Source: Nocardiopsis terrae
GTDB lineage: Bacteria > Actinomycetota > Actinomycetes > Streptosporangiales > Streptosporangiaceae
DNA length: 64,000 bases
Assembly: GCF_014651695.1 (NCBI RefSeq)
Contig: NZ_BMXJ01000009.1
Span: 1-64,000, forward strand
Direction of reading: 5' to 3'
The notes below the pieces were generated by a model that was not told where the DNA came from, did not search any database, and saw only the letters and a list, made by a program, of their open reading frames with translations. Made by a program: the position numbers and the translations under genes. The stretch's first letter is position 1; each line of letters begins with the position of its first letter. Positions 14,572-23,112 of the stretch are shown one piece after another.

Positions 14572-16818
14572 TTGCAGTTCAGAAACGTTCTCATCGCAGG
14601 ACCGGACGAACACAGATTCCACTATGTGGCCCAATCATTGGCAGAACGGGGTTTCGCGGTCACCTGGGCCCGCTCGCCGGAGGAGCTCCTGAGCAGGCCG
14701 GACGTACTGCCGAACGCGGCCGCCCTCGTGATCGACACGGCCACCGCCTCGGGGCGGAGGCCACAGGCCGAGTGGTTCGCACTGCTGGACCGCTCGATGC
14801 CCCGCCACCACGGCGTCCCGGTCTTCCTCGCCCCGTCCCCGGAGGCGACGGACCTGGAACCACTCCTCCCCGGGCGCACCGTGGCCGGCTACGTCCTCCC
14901 CGAGGAGGACACCGCCGACTTCATCGCGGGACGGATCAGCGCGGCGGTCGAGGAGTCGTCCCTCCCCCACCTGCCTCCGTTCTTTCAGGCGCTGGTGGAG
15001 TTCGACCGGGGAAAACCCTATTCCTGGCACACACCCGGCCACGCCGGCGGTGTCGCCTTCCTCAAATCCACCGTCGGACGCGCTTTCTTCGAATACTACG
15101 GCGAGAAACTCTTCCGGACCGACCTTTCGGTATCAGCCCCCGGCCTCGGTTCCCTTCTCGAACACCAGGGACCGATCGGCGCAGCGGAACGCAATGCCGC
15201 ACGCGTCTTCGGGTCCGATTTCACGTTCTTCGTTCTCAACGGCACCTCGTCAGCCGATCGGATCGTCGGCCATCACTGCCTCGCGCCGGAGGACACGGTG
15301 CTGGTCGACCGCAACTGCCACAAGGCGATCGTGCACGCGCTCGTCATCAGCGGCGCCCAGCCGGTGTACATGCTCCCCACTCGCAACCGGTTGGGGCTGA
15401 TCGGCCCCGTCACACCGGCACAGCTGAACGCCGCGGGCACGGGAGCGGACTCCGGTGCCCGAATGGCCGTGGTGACCAACTCGACCTACGACGGAGTGTG
15501 CTACGACGCCATCCGGGTCAGCGGACTCCTGTCCCGGACCACCGGCCGCGTGCACTTCGACGAGGCGTGGTTCGGCTACGCCCGCTTCCACCCCCTCTAC
15601 CGCCGGCGGTACGGCATGTCCGTGCACGCCGAGTCCCTTCCCGGCCCGGAAAGACCGACGGTGTTCAGCACACAGTCCACCCACAAGGTCCTGGCGTCGA
15701 TCTCCCAGGGGGCCATGCTGCACGTGCGTTCGGCACCACGCGCCCCGGTGTCCGCCGAGCAGCTGAACGAGACCTACGTGATGCACGCCAGCACCTCACC
15801 GCTCTACCCGATGATCGCCTCGCTCGACGTGGCCACGGGGATGCTGGACGGCCCCTCGGGGCACAACCTGGTCGATGACGCGATACGCGAGGCGGTCCGT
15901 TTCCGTCAGGCCTTCCTGAGACTCCGCGATTCCCCGGCCGGAGACACTTCCCGCTGGTTCTTCGACCTGTGGCAGCCCCCGGACGTCCCCGACCCCGTAT
16001 CCGGGGACCGTCTGCCCTTCGCCGAGGCGCCCCTGGAACTCCTCGTCTCCGAGAACCGTTGCTGGGAACTCGAACCCGACGCCGACTGGCACGGTTTCCA
16101 GGGGTTGGAGAGCGGCTACTGCATGCTCGACCCCCTCAAGGTCACCATCGTGTGCCCGGGCGCACGCTTCGGCGGAGACGACGGCGTGTGGGGGATCCCG
16201 GCACCAGTGCTGGCCGCCTATCTGGAGACCCAGCGGATCATGGTGGAGAAGACGAGTGCCTACACGATCCTCGTCCTGTTCTCCCTGGGCAACACCCGAG
16301 CCAAGAGCCTGGGGCTGCTCAAGGCCCTCCAGCACTTCAAGGACCTGTACGACGACCGGGCGCCGATGATCGAGGCCCTCCCCGACCTGGCCAGAGAACA
16401 TCCTTCGCACTACGCCGGACTGACCCTGCCCGAGCTGTGTTCAAAGCTGCACGCGCACTACGAACGAGCGGACCTGACCAGCCTGTTGGATCTGGCCTTC
16501 ACCGAACTACCGGAAGCACCCCTCACCCCGGCGCAGTGCCACCGCAGCGTCCGCCGGGGTGAGGTCGACCGGGTCCCGCTCGCGCAGGCAGCCGACCGGG
16601 TCGCCGCTTCCACCGTCGTGGCCACGCCTCCGGGAATCCCTCTGCTGCTGCCGGGGGAACGGACGGGTCCCGTTGACGGAGCACGCCTGCGCTACCTGAG
16701 GGCGATGGAGGAGCAGGAACGCTCCTTTCCCGGGTTCGGCACCGGAATCCACGGCATCGAACGCGACGGGGAGACCGGAGCGCACGCGATCAACTGCCTG
16801 CCCCGTCGAACCGCGTGA
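14572..16818 (+). CDS. AdiA/CadA-type Orn/Lys/Arg decarboxylase
   Basis: A 748-residue PLP enzyme of the large Orn/Lys/Arg decarboxylase family (fold type I with N-terminal wing domain). The wing domain is residues 1-120, the PLP domain about 140-450, and the C-terminal domain follows. SWHTPGHAGG, DLSVSAPGLGSLLEHQGPI, NGTSSADRIVGHHC, HFDEAWFGYARFHP and STQSTHKVLASISQGA (Schiff-base Lys372) are all conserved. Length is close to the E. coli biodegradative arginine decarboxylase; arginine or lysine is the likely substrate. It starts at TTG after GGGGA; no upstream alternative exists in frame. It is monocistronic, with a terminator at 16855. Confidence 0.9.
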   Translation: MQFRNVLIAGPDEHRFHYVAQSLAERGFAVTWARSPEELLSRPDVLPNAAALVIDTATASGRRPQAEWFALLDRSMPRHHGVPVFLAPSPEATDLEPLLPGRTVAGYVLPEEDTADFIAGRISAAVEESSLPHLPPFFQALVEFDRGKPYSWHTPGHAGGVAFLKSTVGRAFFEYYGEKLFRTDLSVSAPGLGSLLEHQGPIGAAERNAARVFGSDFTFFVLNGTSSADRIVGHHCLAPEDTVLVDRNCHKAIVHALVISGAQPVYMLPTRNRLGLIGPVTPAQLNAAGTGADSGARMAVVTNSTYDGVCYDAIRVSGLLSRTTGRVHFDEAWFGYARFHPLYRRRYGMSVHAESLPGPERPTVFSTQSTHKVLASISQGAMLHVRSAPRAPVSAEQLNETYVMHASTSPLYPMIASLDVATGMLDGPSGHNLVDDAIREAVRFRQAFLRLRDSPAGDTSRWFFDLWQPPDVPDPVSGDRLPFAEAPLELLVSENRCWELEPDADWHGFQGLESGYCMLDPLKVTIVCPGARFGGDDGVWGIPAPVLAAYLETQRIMVEKTSAYTILVLFSLGNTRAKSLGLLKALQHFKDLYDDRAPMIEALPDLAREHPSHYAGLTLPELCSKLHAHYERADLTSLLDLAFTELPEAPLTPAQCHRSVRRGEVDRVPLAQAADRVAASTVVATPPGIPLLLPGERTGPVDGARLRYLRAMEEQERSFPGFGTGIHGIERDGETGAHAINCLPRRTA

Positions 16819-16854
16819 GCCGTCGAACACCGCGAGGCACCCGCGGAGACGACG

Positions 16855-16889
16855 GAGCCCGGTGCGGGGAGGACCCCCGCACCGGGCTC
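16855..16889. terminator. Bidirectional terminator between decarboxylase and gatD
   Basis: Perfect 15-base arms at 16855-16869 and 16875-16889 with a 5-base loop, located between two convergent genes. Confidence 0.85.
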
Positions 16890-16909
16890 ACACGTGTCCG
16901 GGCACTCCG

Positions 16910-17623
16910 CTAGCGCAGGGCGGCGGTCAGGCGCTCGTCGTGCAGGCGCTCGCCCCAGGAGGCGGGCAGCGGGTTCAGCTGGCCCACACGCCAGCGCAGC
17001 AGCAGATCGGCCAGCTCAGGGTTGCGCGGCAGGGCCGGGCCGTGCAGGTAGGTGCCCAGAACCTGCCCCTGGTAGGCGCCCTCGGTGTGGTCGTCGTTCC
17101 CGATGCCCTTCACCGTGGTGGACAGCGCACGGGCCTGCGGGCCGATCACGGTACGGCCCTGGTGGTTCTCGAAGCCGGTGATCCGGCCGACGCCCAGGGC
17201 CGGATCGACGTCGGCGACGATCTCGCCCACGGCGCGGGTCTGGCCGCGGCCGCTGCGGATGTCGAGGATCCCCACCCCGGGAAGCGGGTTGGACTCGTCG
17301 TCGCCGTAGCTCTCCCCGATGATCTGGTATCCCGCGCAGACCGCGAACACGCACGCGCCGCGCGCGGCGGCCCGGGCCAGCCCGCCGTCGGCGCGCAGGC
17401 GGTCGGCGGCCAGGATCTGCGGCCGGTCCTCGCCGCCGCCGAGCAGGTAGATGTCGCCCTGCTCGGGCACCGGGTCGCTGGAGTGCACGTGCACGATCTC
17501 GGTGGGGATGCCGCGCAGCTCGGCGCGGCGCTTGAGGATGAGGACGTTGCCCTGGTCCCCGTAGGTGCTGAGCAGATCGGGGTAGATCCACACGATCCGC
17601 AGGGCGCTGCTGGTGTTCGACAT
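16910..17623 (-). CDS. gatD: Lipid II isoglutaminyl synthase, glutaminase subunit GatD
   Basis: A 237-residue class I glutamine amidotransferase-like domain that supplies ammonia to MurT for amidation of the D-Glu residue in lipid II. The nucleophile is Cys96 in AVCAGYQIIGESY, and the catalytic His is His194 in GTYLHGPALPRNPELAD. Substrate-binding motif LGGGEDRPQ is present. It starts at ATG 17623 just 11 bases after the murT stop, so murT-gatD form an operon. The amidated stem peptide is needed for efficient cross-linking in many Gram-positive bacteria. Confidence 0.93.
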   Translation of the reverse strand: MSNTSSALRIVWIYPDLLSTYGDQGNVLILKRRAELRGIPTEIVHVHSSDPVPEQGDIYLLGGGEDRPQILAADRLRADGGLARAAARGACVFAVCAGYQIIGESYGDDESNPLPGVGILDIRSGRGQTRAVGEIVADVDPALGVGRITGFENHQGRTVIGPQARALSTTVKGIGNDDHTEGAYQGQVLGTYLHGPALPRNPELADLLLRWRVGQLNPLPASWGERLHDERLTAALR

Positions 17624-17634
17624 GTGTGTCTCCC

Positions 17635-18891
17635 CTACTGGACGCGGCCGTACGCCGTGCGGATCTGCTGGAAGGCTGTGTAGTTGGCGATGACGTCGAC
17701 CTTGGTGATGTCGGGGCGCTCGGCCTTGAGCCGGCCCAGCACCTCGTCCACGCGGTCGGCGACCTCGAAGGGCACCCCGTCGGTCTCCAGGCGCAACGCC
17801 AGGTCCGTGCGGCGCTCACCCATGACGAACACCCTCCGGTCGCGCAGGACCGTGTAGTCCACGTCCCACAGCCAGGAGGTGTCCTTGCCGTCGGGGATCT
17901 GCGCGTTGACCGCGAGGATCACGGGGACCCGGGGCGGGTCCAGGACCGCGAAGGACTCCAGCCACCCGGCCGGGTTCTTGGCGAGCAGCAGGCGGACCTC
18001 GACCCCCATGGTGACCACGGAGGTGTAACGTCCGGCCACCGACGTGACCTCGCGCAGCCGTTCGATGGTGCGTTCGGGGTGCATCCCGTAACCGGCCGCG
18101 GTGGCCGCGGCGATCGCCGCGTTGGCGCGGTTCGCGTCACCGGGGAGGTTCATCCGGAGCTTGATCCGCTGACCGCCGGGGACGACCAGGGAGTCGTCGG
18201 CGTTGTCCACCTCCCAGGTGGTCCGGGGACGCGCCAGGCCGCACTCGGGGCACTCCCAGTACGGGTCGACCTCGCGCTTGAGGTGACCGCCGCACTCGGG
18301 GCAGCACCAGGAGTCCTCCTTCCAGCGCTGCCCGGCCGACACCCAGGTGGCGTTGGGGGCGCCCAGCCCGGCCCAGGCCACGAGCGGGTCGTCGGCGTTG
18401 GCGATGACGTGGGTGTTGGTCTGCGAGAGGGCGGTGCGCCACTTCTTCGCGAGCAGGTTGATCTCCGAGGCGCGGTCCATCTGGTCGCGGCTCAGGTTCA
18501 TCAGGACCACGAAGGCGGGGTTGGTGGCCTTGAGGACCTGCGGGAGGTACTTCTCGTCCACCTCCAACACGCCGTTGACGGCCGCCTTGTTGTCGGCCAG
18601 TGCCGTGATGTGCCCGGTGGGCATGTTCGCGCCGTGCTCGTTGGTGGCCACGTCGCCGTACTCGCGCAGGGCCTGCGCGATGAGCCGGGTCGTGGTCGTC
18701 TTTCCGTTGGTCGCGCTGACCAGGGCCAGGCGGCGGCCCTGGGCGAGCTTGGCGAGCAGGTCCGGTTCGACCTTGAGGGCGACGCGCCCACCGATGACGG
18801 AGCCGTCTCCGCGTCCGGTGGCCCTGGACAGGCTTGCTGCGCTCCTGCCCAGTACCGAGGCCAGTTGGGCGCGCAAGGGAAGCTCGCTCAT
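17635..18891 (-). CDS. murT: Lipid II isoglutaminyl synthase, ligase subunit MurT
   Basis: A 418-residue Mur-ligase-like ATPase that amidates the alpha-carboxyl of D-Glu in lipid II together with GatD. The ATP loop is SATNGKTTTTRL (Lys64). MurT-specific features are the Cys4 zinc ribbon (CCPECGGH and WECPECG, about residues 195-225) and the C-terminal DUF1727 domain. ATG 18891 is chosen because GGAG lies 7 bases upstream; a TTG directly before it is in frame. It is the first gene of the operon. Confidence 0.94.
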   Translation of the reverse strand: MSELPLRAQLASVLGRSAASLSRATGRGDGSVIGGRVALKVEPDLLAKLAQGRRLALVSATNGKTTTTRLIAQALREYGDVATNEHGANMPTGHITALADNKAAVNGVLEVDEKYLPQVLKATNPAFVVLMNLSRDQMDRASEINLLAKKWRTALSQTNTHVIANADDPLVAWAGLGAPNATWVSAGQRWKEDSWCCPECGGHLKREVDPYWECPECGLARPRTTWEVDNADDSLVVPGGQRIKLRMNLPGDANRANAAIAAATAAGYGMHPERTIERLREVTSVAGRYTSVVTMGVEVRLLLAKNPAGWLESFAVLDPPRVPVILAVNAQIPDGKDTSWLWDVDYTVLRDRRVFVMGERRTDLALRLETDGVPFEVADRVDEVLGRLKAERPDITKVDVIANYTAFQQIRTAYGRVQ

Positions 18892-18977
18892 CAAATCTCC
18901 ACGATCGCTAGATCACCCGCACGAACACACTTCGGCGGCGGGCGATGTGTCGGGCCAAGCCTATTGTCCATCGACCC

Positions 18978-21167
18978 TCAGACCCGCCAGTCCAAACGCT
19001 CGGGCGGCGGCCCGAGATTGGGCGGAACCCGCTCCGGGTCGGACAGGTCGACGGTCCGCACCGGTTCCGGGGCCTGCCCGCCGTCGACCCCGTTCGGCGT
19101 CTGGGGCGTGTCGGCCCGCACGGCCCCGCCCGGCGGCACGATCCGGGGTCTGACCTCCGGCGGACGCCGTCCGCCCCCCGGGTCCCCCGCGGTGCCGTCG
19201 GTGGCACCACCGTGCCCGGCACCCCCGCCCGCACCGGTGTTCCGGGCGTCCTCCGCCGTGGCCAGGGTGGCCGTGGACAGGGTGAGGATACCCGGGTTGG
19301 TGTCGGCGACGACCGGGCCGTCGGGTGTCAGGACCAGAGCCGCGGTGGGCGGCAGCTCCCGCAGCGCCTCGGCGTCCAGTCCGCTGGTACGGATGTCCGG
19401 TCTCTCCTGTGCCTCGCTCCGGACGGAGGTGTCGGCTCCCTCGGCCCGGGCCGTGGCACGCCCCCAGGCCGTGGCAGATCTCACATGACGGACCAGGTCG
19501 AGCGGGGCGACCGCGGCGGCCGCGTTGCGGATGAGGGCGCCGGACTCGGTGTGCGGGGAGGGGAAGAGGGGTTCCTCGTCGGCGCTCTCACCGGGTTCGG
19601 AGCCGTCCGGCCCGGTGACCGGTCCGGCCACCTCGTCACCGATCACCTCGGTGAGCCGGTGCAGTTCCAGGCGCCGCGGGTCCGCCGCTCCCCCTGCGGC
19701 GGCGACCGCGTTCCCGACCTCCTCGGCCCCGTCCGGTTGGCGCATCACGACCGGCAGACAGGCGGGGTCGGTGAAGCGTTCCAGGGCGGCGGGCACCGCG
19801 GTGCGGAACATCAGGACCACCTCCACCCCGCCCTTCGCGGCGGCGTCGAGAACCTGGTCCACCTCCTCGTCGGGGAGCGTCTCGGCCCCGCAGACGACCA
19901 CGCTGCGGGTCCGGTCCGGCCCGGCTCCGCGCGAACGGCCGCCGACCGGGGACGGTTCGGGCGCGCGGGTATCCAGCAGCTCGCTGAGCGCGGCCACGGC
20001 GTAGGTCCCGTAGACCCGGGCCGCGGCCTGCCCCGAGGCCCGGTCCGTGGAGATGATCTTGACCTGTGCGTAGGCGCCGTCGTCGGCGCGGGTACCGACC
20101 GCTTCGAAGGGGCTGAGCCGGTTCTCAAGCGCCCAGGCCCGCTCCCGCACCCCCGGGTCGTCGGCGCAGCGGGCACGGACCCGGAGGCGCTCCTCCCGGG
20201 TGAGCAGGGCCAGGGCCGGGTCGTCCTCGGCGGCGTCCTCCTGCGGGGTCACCAGGGCGCGCAGCCCCCCGATGAGCCGGGCTATGCCCACGCCGGGGCC
20301 GAGCACCTCCAACAACCTCAGCAGCAGGGTCTCGTCGGCGTCCACGTCCTCGAGCTGACCGGAGGCGGCGGCCACCGCGGAGAGGATCCGGGCGCGCTGA
20401 CCGGCGTCCAGGTTGGTACCCAGGGTCATCCTGGGCAGGTCGGCCGGGAGTACCCATCGGCGGGGTTCCACCGCGCAGCGCCGGGCCAGGTTGACGAGTT
20501 CACGGGCGACGGAACGGCCGGTGAGGTCGACGACGGTGAGATCACCGCCCTCCCGGAGCCGGGACACCCCGATGGTGGTGAGCAGCGCCGACCAGCCAGC
20601 GTCGGTACCGCCGACCACGAGCACCGCCGAGGTCCCGGAGGGCACGGTCAGTCCGTACCAGCGCGGCTGGGCCTCGTAGGCGCGCGCGGCGGCCTGCCAC
20701 TCGGTGTACCGGTGTGCGTGTCGGCGCTGCTGTTCGTGCAGGGCCCGCTCGCGTTCGGCCCGCTGCTCGGCCAGCCGCTCCCTGGCCCGGGCGAGCCGGT
20801 CGGCCATGACCTGCCGACTCTGCACGAGGGCGAAGACCACCGGTGCGGCGATCGCCGTACAGGCCAGCACCCCGCCCAGGGCCAGGCTGCCCGGCAGGAT
20901 CCGCAGGTTCCACAGCAGCGGAAAGGCCAGGGTGAGGAGCCCGAGCCCCGCCAGGGTGAAGTAGAGCGGCCGGTTGGTCCGCGCCTCGCTGTCGAGCTGC
21001 CCGGAGACCCACTCCTCGCTGAGCGCCTCGAAGTCCGCGGGCGCGGGGCGGCGCGGGGCGGGGCCCGGTGGTGGAAGCACGATCCTGTGCCGCCAGCCGA
21101 TGTAGGTGCGTCCCGTCTCGCCCCGGGGCGTGCTGGCCCCGGTCGCCGACGACCGTGGTGTGGGCAC
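18978..21167 (-). CDS. Large membrane protein with degenerate ATPase-like core, function unknown
   Basis: A 729-residue protein. Residues about 60-115 contain two membrane segments (LYFTLAGLGLLTLAFPLLW and LALGGVLACTAIAAPVVFALV), followed by an Arg/Glu-rich helical stretch (RLARARERLAEQRAERERAL). The core has VLVVGGTDAGW where a P-loop would sit but no GKS/T, then LTVVDLTG, and a later SVVVCGAETLPDEEVDQV resembling a Walker B strand. About 150 C-terminal residues are Gly/Pro-rich and disordered-looking. The topology recalls FtsK/EccC/VirD4-type proteins, but that is inference. The frame is open to 21470; GTG 21167 is preferred for its GGAGG box 10 bases upstream. Confidence 0.65.
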   Translation of the reverse strand: MPTPRSSATGASTPRGETGRTYIGWRHRIVLPPPGPAPRRPAPADFEALSEEWVSGQLDSEARTNRPLYFTLAGLGLLTLAFPLLWNLRILPGSLALGGVLACTAIAAPVVFALVQSRQVMADRLARARERLAEQRAERERALHEQQRRHAHRYTEWQAAARAYEAQPRWYGLTVPSGTSAVLVVGGTDAGWSALLTTIGVSRLREGGDLTVVDLTGRSVARELVNLARRCAVEPRRWVLPADLPRMTLGTNLDAGQRARILSAVAAASGQLEDVDADETLLLRLLEVLGPGVGIARLIGGLRALVTPQEDAAEDDPALALLTREERLRVRARCADDPGVRERAWALENRLSPFEAVGTRADDGAYAQVKIISTDRASGQAAARVYGTYAVAALSELLDTRAPEPSPVGGRSRGAGPDRTRSVVVCGAETLPDEEVDQVLDAAAKGGVEVVLMFRTAVPAALERFTDPACLPVVMRQPDGAEEVGNAVAAAGGAADPRRLELHRLTEVIGDEVAGPVTGPDGSEPGESADEEPLFPSPHTESGALIRNAAAAVAPLDLVRHVRSATAWGRATARAEGADTSVRSEAQERPDIRTSGLDAEALRELPPTAALVLTPDGPVVADTNPGILTLSTATLATAEDARNTGAGGGAGHGGATDGTAGDPGGGRRPPEVRPRIVPPGGAVRADTPQTPNGVDGGQAPEPVRTVDLSDPERVPPNLGPPPERLDWRV

Positions 21168-21563
21168 CGTCCGTACACCTCCTGACCGGCGGGAGAGAGG
21201 AACCGCCGGGAATCCTTCACGCGGGGCTCCGGCCACCGGATCGGGGGTCGGGGACTGGGAGCGGCTCCCGGCGTGCTTACCGCGGGCCAGCCGTGCCGGA
21301 GTCGGGCACCGGGGCACCCGGCCGCTCCGAACGGCGTGGCCATGATCATCAGTGAAGCAGGGCCGTCCACCGCTTGCCAGCCCCAACCGCCACCTGTGGA
21401 AAACTCCTTGTCCCGAACCCGCACGGAACCCCACGGCGGCACCGGTGTCCACCGACATCCGTTCGGGCATGGGAACAGGGACCGAGGAACAACCGAACCC
21501 GTCACTCCAGGGGAGTGAACCCCCATCCCGGAACCGACCCTCTCCTCAGAGCTCCTGCACCAC
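21168..21563. other. Divergent intergenic region
   Basis: About 400 bases between divergently transcribed membrane-protein genes. Frames remain open on the minus strand across much of it but lack a start with a ribosome binding site. Bases 21355-21420 are somewhat less GC-rich and may hold promoters. No repeat or RNA structure stands out. Confidence 0.35.
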
Positions 21564-22106
21564 GTGCTCCTGGTCGCCGCGTTCACGGTCCTCGTCGCCG
21601 CGGCAGTGTGCATGGCCCTGGGCACCCGGTGGAACCGGCGGCACGACCGCCCGAACCGGAGCCGGCGGGAACCGGCCGCGCAGGCGCCCCCCGCGGCGGA
21701 CCGGCGCCGGGTCAGGCCCTACGTCCGCTCGGGAGAGGCCGCGCCCGACCCCGAGCGGGCCCGGCTGACGGTGGCCACGGCACGTGAGCTCCTGCGCGCG
21801 TGGGAGAACCCCTGGCTTCCTTACGGGCATGTCCTGTTCGTCTCGTCGATACTCCTCAACCTCGGCCAGATGGTCCTGGGCGGGCGCGTTCCCGCCGGTG
21901 TCCTGTACGCGCTCCTGCTCCCGTTGACCGCCTTCGCGGTGTACCACCCGGTGAAACGGCGCCGGGTCCTGCCGCCGGCCCGCAGGGCGATCGAGGCCAA
22001 CGAAGCGCTCGCCGCCCAGACCCCGGACCCGCCGACCCGAAGCGACCGGGGCCCGTGCGCCGGATCCGACAGGTCCGCGGCACCGGGGAAGGAGGGGTCG
22101 GGATGA
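21564..22106 (+). CDS. Membrane protein with WENPW motif, first of a paralogous pair
   Basis: A protein of about 180 residues with an N-terminal membrane segment (LLVAAFTVLVAAAVCMALGTRW), a basic linker, the motif LLRAWENPWLPYG, then a membrane pair (VLFVSSILLNLGQMVLGG and GVLYALLLPLTAFAVYHPV) and a basic tail. It shares order and motifs with the next gene (WNRRH, WENPW, two C-terminal membrane segments, RRAIE-N), so the two are diverged duplicates. GTG 21564 has no ribosome binding site. Alignment with the paralogue suggests about 13 more N-terminal residues, which would need an ATC codon at 21525 that has GGGGAG upstream. Function unknown. Confidence 0.6.
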   Translation: MLLVAAFTVLVAAAVCMALGTRWNRRHDRPNRSRREPAAQAPPAADRRRVRPYVRSGEAAPDPERARLTVATARELLRAWENPWLPYGHVLFVSSILLNLGQMVLGGRVPAGVLYALLLPLTAFAVYHPVKRRRVLPPARRAIEANEALAAQTPDPPTRSDRGPCAGSDRSAAPGKEGSG

Positions 22107-22669
22107 GCTGGTCCGAACTGGCCGGGGCGGCCCTCAACGTGCTGCTGGCCATCGCTGCGACGGGGGTGTTCGTGTGCACGGTGGCGGACGTGGTCTGGAA
22201 CCGGCGACACGGGCGTGCGCCGTTCCGCGTGGCGGGGTCCGCGAGGGGTTACGGACCCCGCCAGCACCTCGACGAACACCGACGCGAGGGGGTCGGTCCG
22301 CACATCGCGCAGCGCCGCCGGTGCGCCGAACGCCTCATCCGGCGGGGAGAGCGGGCGCGGGGCCCCAGGACCGCCCTGTTGGTGTGCCACTGGGCCGCAC
22401 AGACCTACGAGGACTGGGAGAACCCCTGGGCGGCCTGGAACGCGGTGTTCCTCGCGCCGCTGTTCGCCGGGTTCCTCGCCGTGACCGACGGGCTCGCCCC
22501 GGGGGCGGCACTCGTCATCGCCGCGGGGCTCCTCCTGACGGCCCTGGCCGTGCCGGTCCACCGGGTCCACGTGCTCAGACGGAGTGCCCGGGCGATCGAG
22601 ACCAACCTGGACCTGGCCGCCCGGTACGAGTCCCCCGAGGAGGAACCCCCGCCGCCCCGGAAGCGATGA
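22103..22669 (+). CDS. Membrane protein with WENPW motif, second of a paralogous pair
   Basis: A 188-residue protein with an N-terminal membrane helix (LNVLLAIAATGVFVCTVADVVW), a WNRRHGR basic patch, a charged linker, the motif YEDWENPWAAWN, two further membrane segments (AVFLAPLFAGFLAVTDGLAPGAALVIAAGLLLTALAVPV as a hairpin) and a conserved RSARAIETN before a Pro-rich end. The ATG at 22103 overlaps the previous stop (ATGA) and has GGAGGGG upstream, so translation is coupled to its paralogue. The two may form a hetero-oligomer. I do not recognise the family. Confidence 0.68.
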   Translation: MSWSELAGAALNVLLAIAATGVFVCTVADVVWNRRHGRAPFRVAGSARGYGPRQHLDEHRREGVGPHIAQRRRCAERLIRRGERARGPRTALLVCHWAAQTYEDWENPWAAWNAVFLAPLFAGFLAVTDGLAPGAALVIAAGLLLTALAVPVHRVHVLRRSARAIETNLDLAARYESPEEEPPPPRKR

Positions 22670-22716
22670 GCCCCGCGGGCCTTCGGGATCGCGACCCCGA
22701 AGGCCCGGAGAAACGG

Positions 22717-22763
22717 CACGGCGCCGGTACCGGACGGATCACTCCGTCGGTACCGGCGCCGTG
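22717..22763. terminator. Strong bidirectional hairpin terminator
   Basis: Perfect 16-base arms at 22717-22732 and 22748-22763, plus an inner 5-bp stem (ACGGA/TCCGT) with a 4-base loop. It separates the convergent WENPW pair and the DUF1416-sseA operon. Confidence 0.88.
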
Positions 22764-22806
22764 TGCGCCCGGTGGTGTCGGCCCTCGGCGGCTCAGCCCC
22801 GTGCGA

Positions 22807-23112
22807 TCAGGCCTGGACCTGGATGTCGATGACCTTGCCGACCTCGGCCGTGACCGGGTACTCGCCGGTGAAGCCCTTGGAGGCCAGCACCCGCACCTTC
22901 CAGGCACCGTCGGCCGCGAAGAAGCGGAAGGTGCCCTCGTCCCCGGTGGCGACCTCGCCGACGAAGTCGTCGGACTCGTTCAGCAGTCGGGCGTAGGCGC
23001 CGCGCAGGGGCTGGCCGTCACGGGTCACCGTGCCCTGGATGACGGCCTGGTTGCCGGCGTCGACGTCGGCCAGGGCCACGCCGCCCTCGGGTGCTCCGCA
23101 GCTGTCGCTCAC
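22807..23112 (-). CDS. DUF1416 protein (SseC-like)
   Basis: A 101-residue soluble protein: an N-terminal SDSCGAPEGG followed by a transthyretin/carboxypeptidase-regulatory-like beta-sandwich (AVIQGTVTRDGQPLRGAYARLLNESDDF, EGTFRFFAADGAWKVRVLA). In actinobacteria this DUF1416 protein (called SseC in mycobacteria) is regularly encoded next to the thiosulfate sulfurtransferase SseA. The GTG overlaps the sseA stop by 4 bases (GTGA), so translation is coupled. A role in sulfur metabolism is inferred from context; no enzymatic activity is established. Confidence 0.85.
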   Translation of the reverse strand: MSDSCGAPEGGVALADVDAGNQAVIQGTVTRDGQPLRGAYARLLNESDDFVGEVATGDEGTFRFFAADGAWKVRVLASKGFTGEYPVTAEVGKVIDIQVQA

